DNA of 64,000 nucleotides from Gadus chalcogrammus (lineage: Eukaryota; Chordata; Actinopteri; Gadiformes; Gadidae): positions 25,039,111 to 25,103,110 of the forward strand of contig NC_079419.1 in NCBI RefSeq assembly GCF_026213295.1. Direction: 5' to 3'. Made by a program: the position numbers and the translations under genes. The notes under the pieces were generated by a model. The model was not told the DNA's origin. It saw only the letters and a list, made by a program, of their open reading frames with translations, and made no database searches. Below, piece after piece: positions 11,516 through 22,632 of this stretch (within the stretch, counting starts at the first letter, position 1; each line of letters opens with the position of its first letter).

Positions 11516-14500
11516 ATGTCTCCCTTTGCGATTTTCCAGCCGAATTTAAGAAACTGGAATATGCTGGCATCAAACTTGCATCTGTGTCAATGATAGCATC
11601 GCCACGTCATGGCCGCAGGCTGCTATCACCCAGGAGGATGGCGCCCCACCCCCACCACCGTACTGATAGTAGTCCTGAGTATTACTGAGACAAAAAAGGG
11701 TTCAGCCGTAGACACAGTATAAAGGAAGTTTCTCATAATCTGCTGAACCCAAGGTTGCCTACGTCAAAGCAGGGCAACTTTCACATTCATGCTGTAACCA
11801 CTAAGAGAGTAAACAAAGGGAAACTTAGACACACTGCTAACCTCACAAATCTCATATCTATTGCCTCCCAACCAAAAACAACCTTAAAGCCTATCAACAG
11901 CACCATCAGGATGGCTCTACTTAATGTGAGGTCTCTTAATAACAAATCATTTTTAGTTAATGATTTTATTAACACTTCCAAACTGGATTTTATGTTTTTA
12001 ACTGAAACATGGCTGGAACAAAATAACAGTGCAACCGTTCTGATAGAGACAGCTCCTCCCGACTATAACTTTTTTGATGCATGTAGATCTGGAAAAAGAG
12101 GTGGAGGGGTTGCTGCTATATTTAAAAATGTATTTCAGGGGAAACAGATGTTATTTGGTGATTTTCCATCGTTCGAATACCTTAGTGCTGTATTGAAATG
12201 CTCCCCCAGAGTTCTCCTATTAATTATTTACAGGCCACCCACATATTCTGCAAATTTTTTCGATGAATTCACAGAATTATTGTCTAGCATCTCCACAGAA
12301 TTTGACTGTCTAGTTATAACTGGTGACTTCAATTTTCATACTGATGATTTGAATGACAAATGTGCAAAAAAACTTTTTACCATTTTGGACACATTTGAAC
12401 TGTCTCAACATGTGAAAGAGGCTACTCATTGTAAGGGGCACACTCTAGACCTGGTTATCACAAAGGGCCTCAATGTTTCTGATCTCTCTGTGACTGATCC
12501 TTCCTTGTCTGACCACTTTTGTGTTTTCTTTAACATATCTTTTATTCCCGACATACAGAAAAAATCAAACACTGTCAAAAAACGGTATATCAATGAAGAT
12601 TCTAATGTACTTTTTAAAAAGGCCATCTCCTTGCTACCACCTCTAAACCCATGTTCTGCTGATGATCTTGTAGAAAACTTTAATTTGAAAATTTTGAAAG
12701 TCATAGATGTCATTGCACCTTATAAGGTTAAAACGATTTCTGGAAAGCAAAAGGCACCCTGGAGAAAAGCTGCTTCTGTAACAGCACAGAAAAAGGAATG
12801 CAGGAAGGTTGAACGCATCTGGCGTAAAACAAAACTTCATATTCACCATGATATCTATAAAGAGAGCCTCCGTGCCTACAATTTAGACTTAAAAAATGCT
12901 AGAGAAACATTTTTCTCCAATATCATTAAAACCAACACTAATAATGCAAAAACCCTATTTGCAACTGTTGACAGACTGACCAACCCCCCAATAGAAATTC
13001 CACCTGATCTCCATTCCACGCAGAAATGCAATGAGTTTGCAGCTTTTTATATTGATAAAATTGAAGGTATCAGACGAGCCATCAATATCTCCACGTCAAA
13101 CAAAAATGTTGGACTACCACCCTGTTCAGGCAAAAATTACGTGGCAAGGATGGCATGCTTTAATGTTATAGACTCTCAAAATCTTGTGGAAACTGTGACA
13201 CAACTAAAGCCATCCACCTGTTGCCTTGATACTATACCTACCAACCTCTTTAAGAATGTTTTCGACTGCCTAGCAATAGACATATTGCAGATAGTTAACA
13301 ACTCTCTCCAGTCAGGCAAGTTCCCAAAAGCTTTGAAAACTGCAGTTATTAAACCCCTTTTAAAAAAGCGGATCCTAGATGCCTCTATTATTAACAACTA
13401 CAGACCAATATCAAATCTACCCTTCATAAGTAAAATCATTGAGAAAGTTGTCCTCCAGCAACTAAATCACTTCCTGGCATCAACTGGTTGCTATGACACC
13501 TTCCAATCAGGATTTCGACCCCTGCACAGCACTGAGACCGCCCTTATTAAAGTTGTAAACGACATCCGTCTTAACACAGACTCTGGCAAAACCTCAATAC
13601 TAATGCTACTTGACCTCAGTGCTGCATTCGACACTGTAGACCATACATTACTTCTGGAAAGGTTAGAAAACTGGGTGGGGCTTTCAGGCACTGTCTTAAA
13701 TTGGTTCAGGTCCTACCTACAAAATAGGAACTACTTTGTTTCCATTGGCGACTTTGTATCAGAATCAACCAATGTGACATGTGGAGTCCCACAAGGTTCG
13801 ATCTTAGGACCCTCTTTATTCAACATCTACATGCTCCCACTAGGGCAAATCATGCAAAATAACAATATTGACCATCATTGCTATGCTGATGACACGCAAA
13901 TCTATGTATCGCTATCACCAAATGACTATCGGCCCATAGATCTGCTGTGCCAGTGCATTGAGCAAGTGAAGGAATGGATGTGCCGAAATTTCCTTCAACT
14001 AAATGAGGACAAAACAGAGATAATTGTATTTGGTTCTAAAACGGAAAGGCTTAAAGTAACCCAACACCTTCACTCTCTGTCCCTGAAAACCTCAATCAAA
14101 GCCAGAAATCTAGGGGTTATCATGGATTCAGATTTACATTTTGACAGTCACATTAAATCAGTTACAAAATCGGCATATTATCACCTTAAAAATATAGCAA
14201 GACTTAGTGGGCTCATGTCCACCGAAGACTTACAAAAACTTGTACATGCCTTTATCACTAGTAAGCTTGATTACTGCAATGGTCTCCTCACAGGTCTCCC
14301 AAAACAAACTCTGAGGAAGCTTCAGCTTGTTCAGAATGCTGCTGCTAGAGTTCTAACAAAGACCAAAAAATTTGATCATATTACACCAATTCTGAAATCG
14401 TTACATTGGCTTCCTGTAGGTCAGAGAATTGATTTTAAAATCATGTTGCTAACCTATAAATCCCTACATGGTTTAGGCCCAAAATACTTAACTGATATGC

Positions 14501-14940
14501 TTCCACTACATCAGCCTTCTAGACCACTAAGATCCTCTGAGACCAATCTGTTAATTATCCCCAGAGTAAACACAAAACATGGGAAAGCAGGATTTAGTTA
14601 CTATGCAACAAATAGCTGGAATAAACTCCCAGAGGATTTAAGACTTGCCCCAACTCTGAGCACCTTTAAAACAAGACTGAAGACTTTTATGTTTGCTATA
14701 GCTTTCTGCTAAAATCTTAAATACATTGCACTTTTTAAAAAGCTTTTTTAACTTTGCCTTTATTTTCTATTTTAATACTAAAATGCCTTTTTCTATTCTA
14801 CCCATTTCTTTGCATATGTTTTTCTTTTACTTATCTATTATTTTATTTTATTGTATGACAATGTTTATATGTGAAGCACTTTGAGTCTGCCTTGTGTATG
14901 AAAAGTGCTATATAAATAAAGTTGCCTTGCCTTGCCTTTA
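11516..14940 (+). mobile_element. L2-clade LINE, copy 2 (5'-truncated, intact ORF2)
   Basis: Similarity to copy 1 begins in the late ORF1/linker region near 11516. ORF2 is open throughout. The 3' UTR ends TGAAAAGTGCTATATAAATA then (TTGCC)n, the standard L2 3' tail. No ORF1 SGNH domain is left, so the copy is 5'-truncated. No clear TSD was found. Confidence 0.9.
11755..14712 (+). CDS. L2 LINE ORF2 protein: APE endonuclease + reverse transcriptase
   Basis: 985 codons of uninterrupted frame, about full length for fish L2 ORF2. N-terminal third: apurinic-type endonuclease with [30 protein letters not shown] and an intact SDH (12508-12516). Middle: RT with [24 protein letters not shown], motif [14 protein letters not shown], motif B CGVPQGSILGP and motif C YADD (13882-13893). 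C-terminus: L2-type HWLPVGQRIDFKIMLLTYKS and SWNKLPEDLRLAPTLSTFKT. The frame opens at a TTG; the Met that copy 1 has at this point is lost (ACG), so the first in-frame ATG is near 11911, at the start of the endonuclease domain ([10 protein letters not shown]). The protein nicks target DNA and copies the LINE RNA. All key residues are present, but without ORF1 and a full 5' end autonomous activity is doubtful. It is not a host gene. Confidence 0.93.
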   Translation: MPTSKQGNFHIHAVTTKRVNKGKLRHTANLTNLISIASQPKTTLKPINSTIRMALLNVRSLNNKSFLVNDFINTSKLDFMFLTETWLEQNNSATVLIETAPPDYNFFDACRSGKRGGGVAAIFKNVFQGKQMLFGDFPSFEYLSAVLKCSPRVLLLIIYRPPTYSANFFDEFTELLSSISTEFDCLVITGDFNFHTDDLNDKCAKKLFTILDTFELSQHVKEATHCKGHTLDLVITKGLNVSDLSVTDPSLSDHFCVFFNISFIPDIQKKSNTVKKRYINEDSNVLFKKAISLLPPLNPCSADDLVENFNLKILKVIDVIAPYKVKTISGKQKAPWRKAASVTAQKKECRKVERIWRKTKLHIHHDIYKESLRAYNLDLKNARETFFSNIIKTNTNNAKTLFATVDRLTNPPIEIPPDLHSTQKCNEFAAFYIDKIEGIRRAINISTSNKNVGLPPCSGKNYVARMACFNVIDSQNLVETVTQLKPSTCCLDTIPTNLFKNVFDCLAIDILQIVNNSLQSGKFPKALKTAVIKPLLKKRILDASIINNYRPISNLPFISKIIEKVVLQQLNHFLASTGCYDTFQSGFRPLHSTETALIKVVNDIRLNTDSGKTSILMLLDLSAAFDTVDHTLLLERLENWVGLSGTVLNWFRSYLQNRNYFVSIGDFVSESTNVTCGVPQGSILGPSLFNIYMLPLGQIMQNNNIDHHCYADDTQIYVSLSPNDYRPIDLLCQCIEQVKEWMCRNFLQLNEDKTEIIVFGSKTERLKVTQHLHSLSLKTSIKARNLGVIMDSDLHFDSHIKSVTKSAYYHLKNIARLSGLMSTEDLQKLVHAFITSKLDYCNGLLTGLPKQTLRKLQLVQNAAARVLTKTKKFDHITPILKSLHWLPVGQRIDFKIMLLTYKSLHGLGPKYLTDMLPLHQPSRPLRSSETNLLIIPRVNTKHGKAGFSYYATNSWNKLPEDLRLAPTLSTFKTRLKTFMFAIAFC

Positions 14941-15430
14941 ACGTTCCCTTTATTTTCTATTTTTACCAGAAAAATACATGATCTGATACCAGAGAGAAAG
15001 GTTGTATAAGGGTTAGAGCCCTGAGTTTGTATTTGTGTAAGGGTTAGAGTCCTGAGTTTGTAAGGGTTAGAGTCCTGAGTTTTTATAAGGGTTAGAGTCC
15101 TGAGTTTTGTTAAATAAGGCCTTTGGTCTGGGCTAGAGTCCTAGAAGCTGGGTTAGAGAGTCCTAGAATATTGTATAAGGGTTAGAGTCCTGAGTTTGTT
15201 TTTGTATAAGGGTTAGAGTCCTGAGTTTGTTTGTATAAGGGTTAGAGTCCTGAGTTTGTTTGTATAAGGGTTAGAGTCCTGAGTTTGTGTTTAAGGGTTA
15301 GAGTCCTGAGTTTTGTTGAATAAGGCCTTTGGTCTGGGCTAGAGTCCTAGAAGCTGGGTTAAAGTCCTAGAATATTGTCCTATAGGTCGGGTTGATGTCC
15401 CGACTTGGGTTCCAGAGAGACTGTTGATCT
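14941..15430 (+). repeat. Minisatellite (GGGTTAGAGTCCTGAG units) between two L2 tails
   Basis: About nine copies of a 24-31-bp unit containing GGGTTAGAGTCCTGAGTTTG, plus a longer unit (AAGGCCTTTGGTCTGGGCTA...) present at about 15115 and 15325, showing a higher-order duplication. It splits two copies of the L2 3' UTR. Confidence 0.85.
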
Positions 15431-15672
15431 GATCTTAAATACATTGCACTTTCAATTTTACTTACTAAAAAGCCTTTTTAACTTTCAATTTAATTTTCTC
15501 TTAAATACATTGCACATTTTATTTTACTAATTTCTTGCATATGTTTTCTTTTACCTATCTATTATTTTATTTTATTGTATGACAATGTTTATATGTGAAG
15601 CACTTTGAGTCTGCCTTGTGTATGAAAAGTGCTATATAAATAAAGTTATAAGCCCTCCCTTGCCTTGCCTTT
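15431..15672 (+). mobile_element. Second L2 3' UTR/tail
   Basis: Repeats the 14706-14938 sequence (CTTAAATACATTGCAC ... TATATGTGAAGCACTTTGAG ... TATATAAATAAAGTT) and ends with its own CCTTGCC tail. Either an independent truncated L2 or a duplication of the copy 2 tail. Confidence 0.8.
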
Positions 15673-15675
15673 AAG

Positions 15676-16408
15676 TAGGGGTGTGACGATACACTCAGCT
15701 CACGAGACGAGACGAGACACGATATTCGGTTCACGTGAACGAGACGAGACGAGATTTTAAGAAAACTACAATGACAATAAATATGACTGGACCAACAGAC
15801 TTTTATTTAACCGAGTTGCACAAGCATTTTGAAATGTTTTATTATAACTCTTTACATGCATGAAATTGAAACTAAAACTAAAATTTATAATAGTTGGAGG
15901 AAAATAAATTTAATTAAATAATTCTCTTTTTTTCAAGTGCAAACAATATTATGTGCGAAACCAAATCAAAGTTCTACTCCATCAATACAGAGTGCAAATA
16001 GTGCAAACAGAGTCTGACCAAGTATGTCACTGACAACTTGGCAAGTGTCTTATCAGTCACTCTACTGCCATTCATCATTTCCGCCGGGTACCCAAAATGT
16101 TGCCAAACAAATGATTGAAAAGTGGCGGGGGCATCTTCGACGGTATTACGGGTATTTTCCGACGTCATTCTGGCTGCCTATGGCTGCTTCCCCTGCTTCC
16201 CCTCCTTCTCCTCCTCTTCTTCTTTTCCTTCTCCTTCGTTAGGTTCTGGCAGACTAGATGTAGCAAAGGCGCATTACTGCCCCTACAGGCCACAAATAGA
16301 AGTTTGGATAGCTCACAAATCTTGCGAGACCGATTTTTAACGCGACGGATAATATCGTCGAGTTTAATCTCGCGAGATCTCGTGGCACGAGATCTCTTCA
16401 CACCCCTA
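15676..16408. mobile_element. hAT element with 8-bp TSD
   Basis: TSD CCTTTAAG at 15668-15675 and 16409-16416. Ends TAGGGGTGTGACGA and inverse CACACCCCTA are typical of a large fish hAT family with AGACGAGACGAGA-type subterminal repeats. 733 bp, no transposase. It inserted into the (TTGCC)n tail of the upstream L2. Confidence 0.9.
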
Positions 16409-16425
16409 CCTTTAAGGTTAGAAAA

Positions 16426-16515
16426 CCTCATAAAGTGATTTTCATGCCATGGGTCCTTTAAGGGCCCACTAACAACTATTTATAAGCATCCATAAAGTAG
16501 CATGACATGGGACCT
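16426..16515. mobile_element. Right-end remnant of the GGTCCCATG TTAA family
   Basis: Contains TTTTCATGCCATGGGTCCTT and then terminates AGCATGACATGGGACCT at 16515, matching the right end of the MITE ending at 4961, followed by TTAA (16516-16519). The left part is lost or rearranged. Confidence 0.7.
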
Positions 16516-16519
16516 TTAA

Positions 16520-18332
16520 AGGTTGCGTAGGTGATTCGCTTTTTTGGCCATTTTTGCAAAATTACTTGAAATCCTTATCATAACCCGCTTACAGCCACTG
16601 AGTTAGAAGTACTGACATGAAAATTAAACTTGTCAATCATCTGTGGAACGGGCAGGGCTCGAAAAACTCCAGCCAATCATTTCCATTGCCCCCGAGTTTC
16701 ATTGGACAGTAAGTACGTCAATCAAACGGTCGTACTGCACTCCCCCTCCCCCCCTCCCCCGCGCCCCGCGCGCGACCCCTTCGTGCAGTACTCGTGACCC
16801 AGAGCAAGCTCCTGTTTGTTGTTATCCTGCGGTATCTACTGGAACTAGTTAATCCACATTTGGACCTAGCAGTAGAAGACAATTTCCATGGCAGACAAGA
16901 CGCCACAATCCCCACCACCACCACCACCACCACCAGCAAAGAGAAGGAAAACTCTTTTTCAGAGAGTAATTGATAATAAAAACGCTGAAAGAGAAAAACT
17001 GAAATCAAGAATAATCCTAGGCAATGCTTTTGAACGTTGGCGGCAACTGAAGGACGAGAAGGGTCTAAAAACCGATGCTTGTGTGGCGGTTGACCTAGTT
17101 TAAAAGTTTATACCGTTTATACTCGGTAATACCGGTGTTGAGACGAGTGTATTACTCGGTGTGAAAATGTCCACACCGCGGCAACCCTAGTGAAAACCAG
17201 GACTTCCAATACAATTATATGAAACAAACATACATTTTCTAAAAATAGTAATGATTTATGTGACCGTTTAATGTTTATAACATCTGGTGCAACCATAGCC
17301 GCGAGAACGTATTCTCAGCAGGGGGTGCTGGAAAAAAAAACCCGGCCTGCACTAGACTCGCAACTCGTCACATTGATAAAAAAGATATATAGCAGCGCAG
17401 CTCAATTACACCAGTGCATGCGCGCACAGTTGAAAATCGATCGTTGTGTTCACTTCCTTCACACCATGGTTCACATCCAGCTGCTCACAGAACAAGTTTA
17501 GCGCACCACCGCTACCCTCACACTTTTTCATATAACCTTTTTTCAGCACTAGGACATATGAGCATTAAATAAATGCTGCGTCTCAACATGCCTTGGACAG
17601 CAGCGAGGATGACTCGCTTTGCCACGGGCCGAAACAGTTCGGAGCGACCACAGCCAGAGCGAACACAGCGGGGCAGAGGAGTGTCAGGAAGTCTTTGGTG
17701 TACACATCAGTACGGCCTATTTGCACTACTGTTTAGTGGCAATGCAGTGTTTTATTCTATGCCTTTTTATTTTCGTATATTATTTCAATTAATACAATTT
17801 ATTTATTCATGAAATCAAGATCTGGTCTTCAAATCTTTTTTCCGAATACAGGTCGTATTACAATGGGGTTTGTGTTTATATTCGGACCAATACGGTACAG
17901 CGGACGCTCACATGACGTTAAGCATTTCCTGGTGCATAATGTGACGCTTCAGAACCTAAAATCCCGTTTCTCCCCGTTGATACGACAACACATAACCGGC
18001 GTTTTCAGAAATCTCCACTTTGGTTTTTAGAAATGATCGTTTTCTGTGATAAGACAGGGCCTCGGACAGGGGGTGTTGCAGCACCCCCAAAACCCCTACT
18101 TCCCGCGGTACTGGGTGCAATTTACAGCTGAATGTAGTGCCATGTTGTTAAACGAAAACCTACGCTAGCCTGGCTCGCTCTCGCGCATCTCTGTTCGCGC
18201 TCGTGCATGATTGCGCGTCCAGGTACTTGGAATGGGTGGAGTCAGAGTCAGCGTTGAAGGAGAGGGGGTAGGACCATTTGAGTTGTGTATTTTCAAAATC
18301 TGCTGGCGTTTCGCAAATCGCGTACCCAACCT
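16520..18332 (+). mobile_element. 1.8-kb TTAA-flanked element (AGGTTGCGTAGG family)
   Basis: TTAA at 16516-16519 and 18333-18336. Left end AGGTTGCGTAGGTGATTCGC and the inverse of the right end AGGTTGGGTACGCGATTTGC agree at 16 of 20 positions, and pairing continues into the TTTTGCAAAA/TTTTCAAAA blocks. Carries the ORF at 16888-17103; the rest is non-coding and probably contains nested debris (accggt-rich stretch near 17110-17190). The TTAA target suggests the piggyBac superfamily or another TTAA-specific group such as Kolobok. Confidence 0.75.
16888..17103 (+). pseudogene. Short transposon-borne ORF with FERWRxLK...LKTDA motif
   Basis: 71 codons: poly-Pro run, basic PAKRRK segment resembling a nuclear localisation signal, then AFERWRQLKDEKGLKTDACV. 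The last motif resembles a short conserved segment found in many predicted teleost transposon-associated proteins (F.RWR.L....GLKTDAEVA); I recognise the pattern but not a named domain. It ends abruptly where the family normally continues, so it is probably a truncated exon or remnant. Confidence 0.45.
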
Positions 18333-18336
18333 TTAA

Positions 18337-19764
18337 AGGGACTCTGACCTTTGTTGCATTTGAGAATTACAGCACATTCAAATCATCCCGCCTTCCTCCA
18401 ATGCCCCACCCCCTAAGCGTACAAAACTAAGCGTTATTTTGAGTACTGTACTGTAATAGTGAGTACTGTAACGACCTCGCCGGTGACATAATGATGTCGA
18501 GTCATTAGTAGTTGAAGGTAGTTTTAATGAACCAAAACCAGGTCACTGAAACCCGTAACATTGTAACCAACGGCAGAAAACCGACACAAAACAAACCCCA
18601 GTTACCCCGGCAACCCCCAACACGGTCTCACTCGCGTGCAGGCCCCCACCCTCCTGTTCTTCCAAGGCCCTCCCCCAGCTGACCTAATGATTCGCCCCCA
18701 CGCTGATTGACAAGAAGAACATTACAATACATACACATAGAACAACTGGCATAGCGGACAACGAAATATAATGTAACACATAACACACAAACTATTTAAC
18801 TGTCCCAGGGTCGCTACAGTACAAAAGTTCTAGACTCCCATGGGTTATGTTTAGACTCCCATGGGTTATGTTTAGACTCCCAGGGGTCATAATATCTACC
18901 AGGGGTCTAGTAAACAAGAAGTCCGAAGAAGACGCGTCTGAGTCCGAAATGGGTCCCGTAATAAGACTGAGTGGTGCGGTTGGGTGCCAACGTTCTGGAG
19001 GTCTTCCTGTAGCTCCAGAGTAGCGGGACAACGTCGCGTCTGAGTCCGAAATGGGTCCCGTAATCGGACTGAGTGGTGCGGTTGGGTGCCAACGTTCTGG
19101 AGGTCTTCCTGTAGCTCCAGAGTAGCGGGACAACGTCGCGTCTGAGTCCGAAATGGGTCCCCTAATCGGACTGAGTGGTGCGGTTGGTTGCCAACGGTCT
19201 GGAGGTCCTGAGAATCATCCAGGGGAGCGGGACCACTTGGCTTCTGAGGCCGAATCGGGTCCCCTTGTCGGACTGAATGGTGCAGTTGGTGGCCAACAGT
19301 CTGGAGGTCTTCCTGAGGCTCCAGAGGAGGGTAACTCTGTGAGTCTGAGTCCGAGATGAGTCCCCTAATCGGACTGAATGGTGCAGTTTCAGTACGCCGT
19401 GGACCACTTTGGTCTGCCATCGTCAGTCGCTACGGTCGCTACTCGCTACTGTCTGCCGTGGAATCAAAACAAACCCTCTAGTTGAGGACGCGCCTTGATG
19501 ACGCGGGCCCGAATGCGCCACAAGAAGCAGACGGAAAACCTTATATATCCATGCAGCAAACAGACAGGTCTGTCGGCCAATAAGGTCATTCGGTCCGAAG
19601 AATTTTATTGGTTGAAGTTTTCACTAAATATTATGAGAGTAAAATAAATGTTTGTTTTTACTCCTGGTGGGTCTGTCTTGCATATTAGAGTGTTATTACC
19701 TTATTAATACCAATTTAACCTTATCCAAAAAAAGTGTAAAAATGCAACAAAGGTAAGAGTCCCT
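18337..19764 (-). mobile_element. Array unit 1
   Basis: Marker base C at the GGGTCGCTACAG site (about 18812). On the minus strand it encodes a 174-codon ORF (19420 to 18896) starting MADQSGPRRTETAPFS and running through four degenerate 34-residue repeats (HHSVRLGDPFRTQTRR...LELQEDLQ). A second frame (19133 to 18792, 113 codons) is open through the same repeats. TATA-like TTATATAT at about 19541-19548 lies upstream of the ORF start on the minus strand. No transposase. Confidence 0.9.
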
Positions 19765-19768
19765 TTAA

Positions 19769-21196
19769 AGGGACTCTGACCTTTGTTGCATTTGAGAATT
19801 ACAGCACATTCAAATCATCCCGCCTTCCTCCAATGCCCCACCCCCTAAGCGTACAAAACTAAGCGTTATTTTGAGTACTGTACTGTAATAGTGAGTACTG
19901 TAACGACCTCGCCGGTGACATAATGATGTCGAGTCATTAGTAGTTGAAGGTAGTTTTAATGAACCAAAACCAGGTCACTGAAACCCGTAACATTGTAACC
20001 AACGGCAGAAAACCGACACAAAACAAACCCCAGTTACCCCGGCAACCCCCAACACGGTCTCACTCGCGTGCAGGCCCCCACCCTCCTGTTCTTCCAAGGC
20101 CCTCCCCCAGCTGACCTAATGATTCGCCCCCACGCTGATTGACAAGAAGAACATTACAATACATACACATAGAACAACTGGCATAGCGGACAACGAAATA
20201 TAATGTAACACATAACACACAAACTATTTAACTGTCCCAGGGTTGCTACAGTACAAAAGTTCTAGACTCCCATGGGTTATGTTTAGACTCCCATGGGTTA
20301 TGTTTAGACTCCCAGGGGTCATAATATCTACCAGGGGTCTAGTAAACAAGAAGTCCGAAGAAGACGCGTCTGAGTCCGAAATGGGTCCCGTAATAAGACT
20401 GAGTGGTGCGGTTGGGTGCCAACGTTCTGGAGGTCTTCCTGTAGCTCCAGAGTAGCGGGACAACGTCGCGTCTGAGTCCGAAATGGGTCCCGTAATCGGA
20501 CTGAGTGGTGCGGTTGGGTGCCAACGTTCTGGAGGTCTTCCTGTAGCTCCAGAGTAGCGGGACAACGTCGCGTCTGAGTCCGAAATGGGTCCCCTAATCG
20601 GACTGAGTGGTGCGGTTGGTTGCCAACGGTCTGGAGGTCCTGAGAATCATCCAGGGGAGCGGGACCACTTGGCTTCTGAGGCCGAATCGGGTCCCCTTGT
20701 CGGACTGAATGGTGCAGTTGGTGGCCAACAGTCTGGAGGTCTTCCTGAGGCTCCAGAGGAGGGTAACTCTGTGAGTCTGAGTCCGAGATGAGTCCCCTAA
20801 TCGGACTGAATGGTGCAGTTTCAGTACGCCGTGGACCACTTTGGTCTGCCATCGTCAGTCGCTACGGTCGCTACTCGCTACTGTCTGCCGTGGAATCAAA
20901 ACAAACCCTCTAGTTGAGGACGCGCCTTGATGACGCGGGCCCGAATGCGCCACAAGAAGCAGACGGAAAACCTTATATATCCATGCAGCAAACAGACAGG
21001 TCTGTCGGCCAATAAGGTCATTCGGTCCGAAGAATTTTATTGGTTGAAGTTTTCACTAAATATTATGAGAGTAAAATAAATGTTTGTTTTTACTCCTGGT
21101 GGGTCTGTCTTGCATATTAGAGTGTTATTACCTTATTAATACCAATTTAACCTTATCCAAAAAAAGTGTAAAAATGCAACAAAGGTAAGAGTCCCT
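19769..21196 (-). mobile_element. Array unit 2
   Basis: Same organisation as unit 1; ORF 20852 to 20328. Marker base T (GGGTTGCTACAG, about 20244), changing Asp to Asn in the alternative frame ending at 20224. Confidence 0.9.
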
Positions 21197-21200
21197 TTAA

Positions 21201-22628
21201 AGGGACTCTGACCTTTGTTGCATTTGAGAATTACAGCACATTCAAATCATCCCGCCTTCCTCCAATGCCCCACCCCCTAAGCGTACAAAACTAAGCGTTA
21301 TTTTGAGTACTGTACTGTAATAGTGAGTACTGTAACGACCTCGCCGGTGACATAATGATGTCGAGTCATTAGTAGTTGAAGGTAGTTTTAATGAACCAAA
21401 ACCAGGTCACTGAAACCCGTAACATTGTAACCAACGGCAGAAAACCGACACAAAACAAACCCCAGTTACCCCGGCAACCCCCAACACGGTCTCACTCGCG
21501 TGCAGGCCCCCACCCTCCTGTTCTTCCAAGGCCCTCCCCCAGCTGACCTAATGATTCGCCCCCACGCTGATTGACAAGAAGAACATTACAATACATACAC
21601 ATAGAACAACTGGCATAGCGGACAACGAAATATAATGTAACACATAACACACAAACTATTTAACTGTCCCAGGGTTGCTACAGTACAAAAGTTCTAGACT
21701 CCCATGGGTTATGTTTAGACTCCCATGGGTTATGTTTAGACTCCCAGGGGTCATAATATCTACCAGGGGTCTAGTAAACAAGAAGTCCGAAGAAGACGCG
21801 TCTGAGTCCGAAATGGGTCCCGTAATAAGACTGAGTGGTGCGGTTGGGTGCCAACGTTCTGGAGGTCTTCCTGTAGCTCCAGAGTAGCGGGACAACGTCG
21901 CGTCTGAGTCCGAAATGGGTCCCGTAATCGGACTGAGTGGTGCGGTTGGGTGCCAACGTTCTGGAGGTCTTCCTGTAGCTCCAGAGTAGCGGGACAACGT
22001 CGCGTCTGAGTCCGAAATGGGTCCCCTAATCGGACTGAGTGGTGCGGTTGGTTGCCAACGGTCTGGAGGTCCTGAGAATCATCCAGGGGAGCGGGACCAC
22101 TTGGCTTCTGAGGCCGAATCGGGTCCCCTTGTCGGACTGAATGGTGCAGTTGGTGGCCAACAGTCTGGAGGTCTTCCTGAGGCTCCAGAGGAGGGTAACT
22201 CTGTGAGTCTGAGTCCGAGATGAGTCCCCTAATCGGACTGAATGGTGCAGTTTCAGTACGCCGTGGACCACTTTGGTCTGCCATCGTCAGTCGCTACGGT
22301 CGCTACTCGCTACTGTCTGCCGTGGAATCAAAACAAACCCTCTAGTTGAGGACGCGCCTTGATGACGCGGGCCCGAATGCGCCACAAGAAGCAGACGGAA
22401 AACCTTATATATCCATGCAGCAAACAGACAGGTCTGTCGGCCAATAAGGTCATTCGGTCCGAAGAATTTTATTGGTTGAAGTTTTCACTAAATATTATGA
22501 GAGTAAAATAAATGTTTGTTTTTACTCCTGGTGGGTCTGTCTTGCATATTAGAGTGTTATTACCTTATTAATACCAATTTAACCTTATCCAAAAAAAGTG
22601 TAAAAATGCAACAAAGGTAAGAGTCCCT
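21201..22628 (-). mobile_element. Array unit 3
   Basis: ORF 22284 to 21760. Marker base T. Confidence 0.9.
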
Positions 22629-22632
22629 TTAA

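Noticed and set aside
8598..14712. Long ORFs as host genes
   Set aside because: Endonuclease/RT motifs and the LINE 3' tail show they are L2 retrotransposon ORF2.
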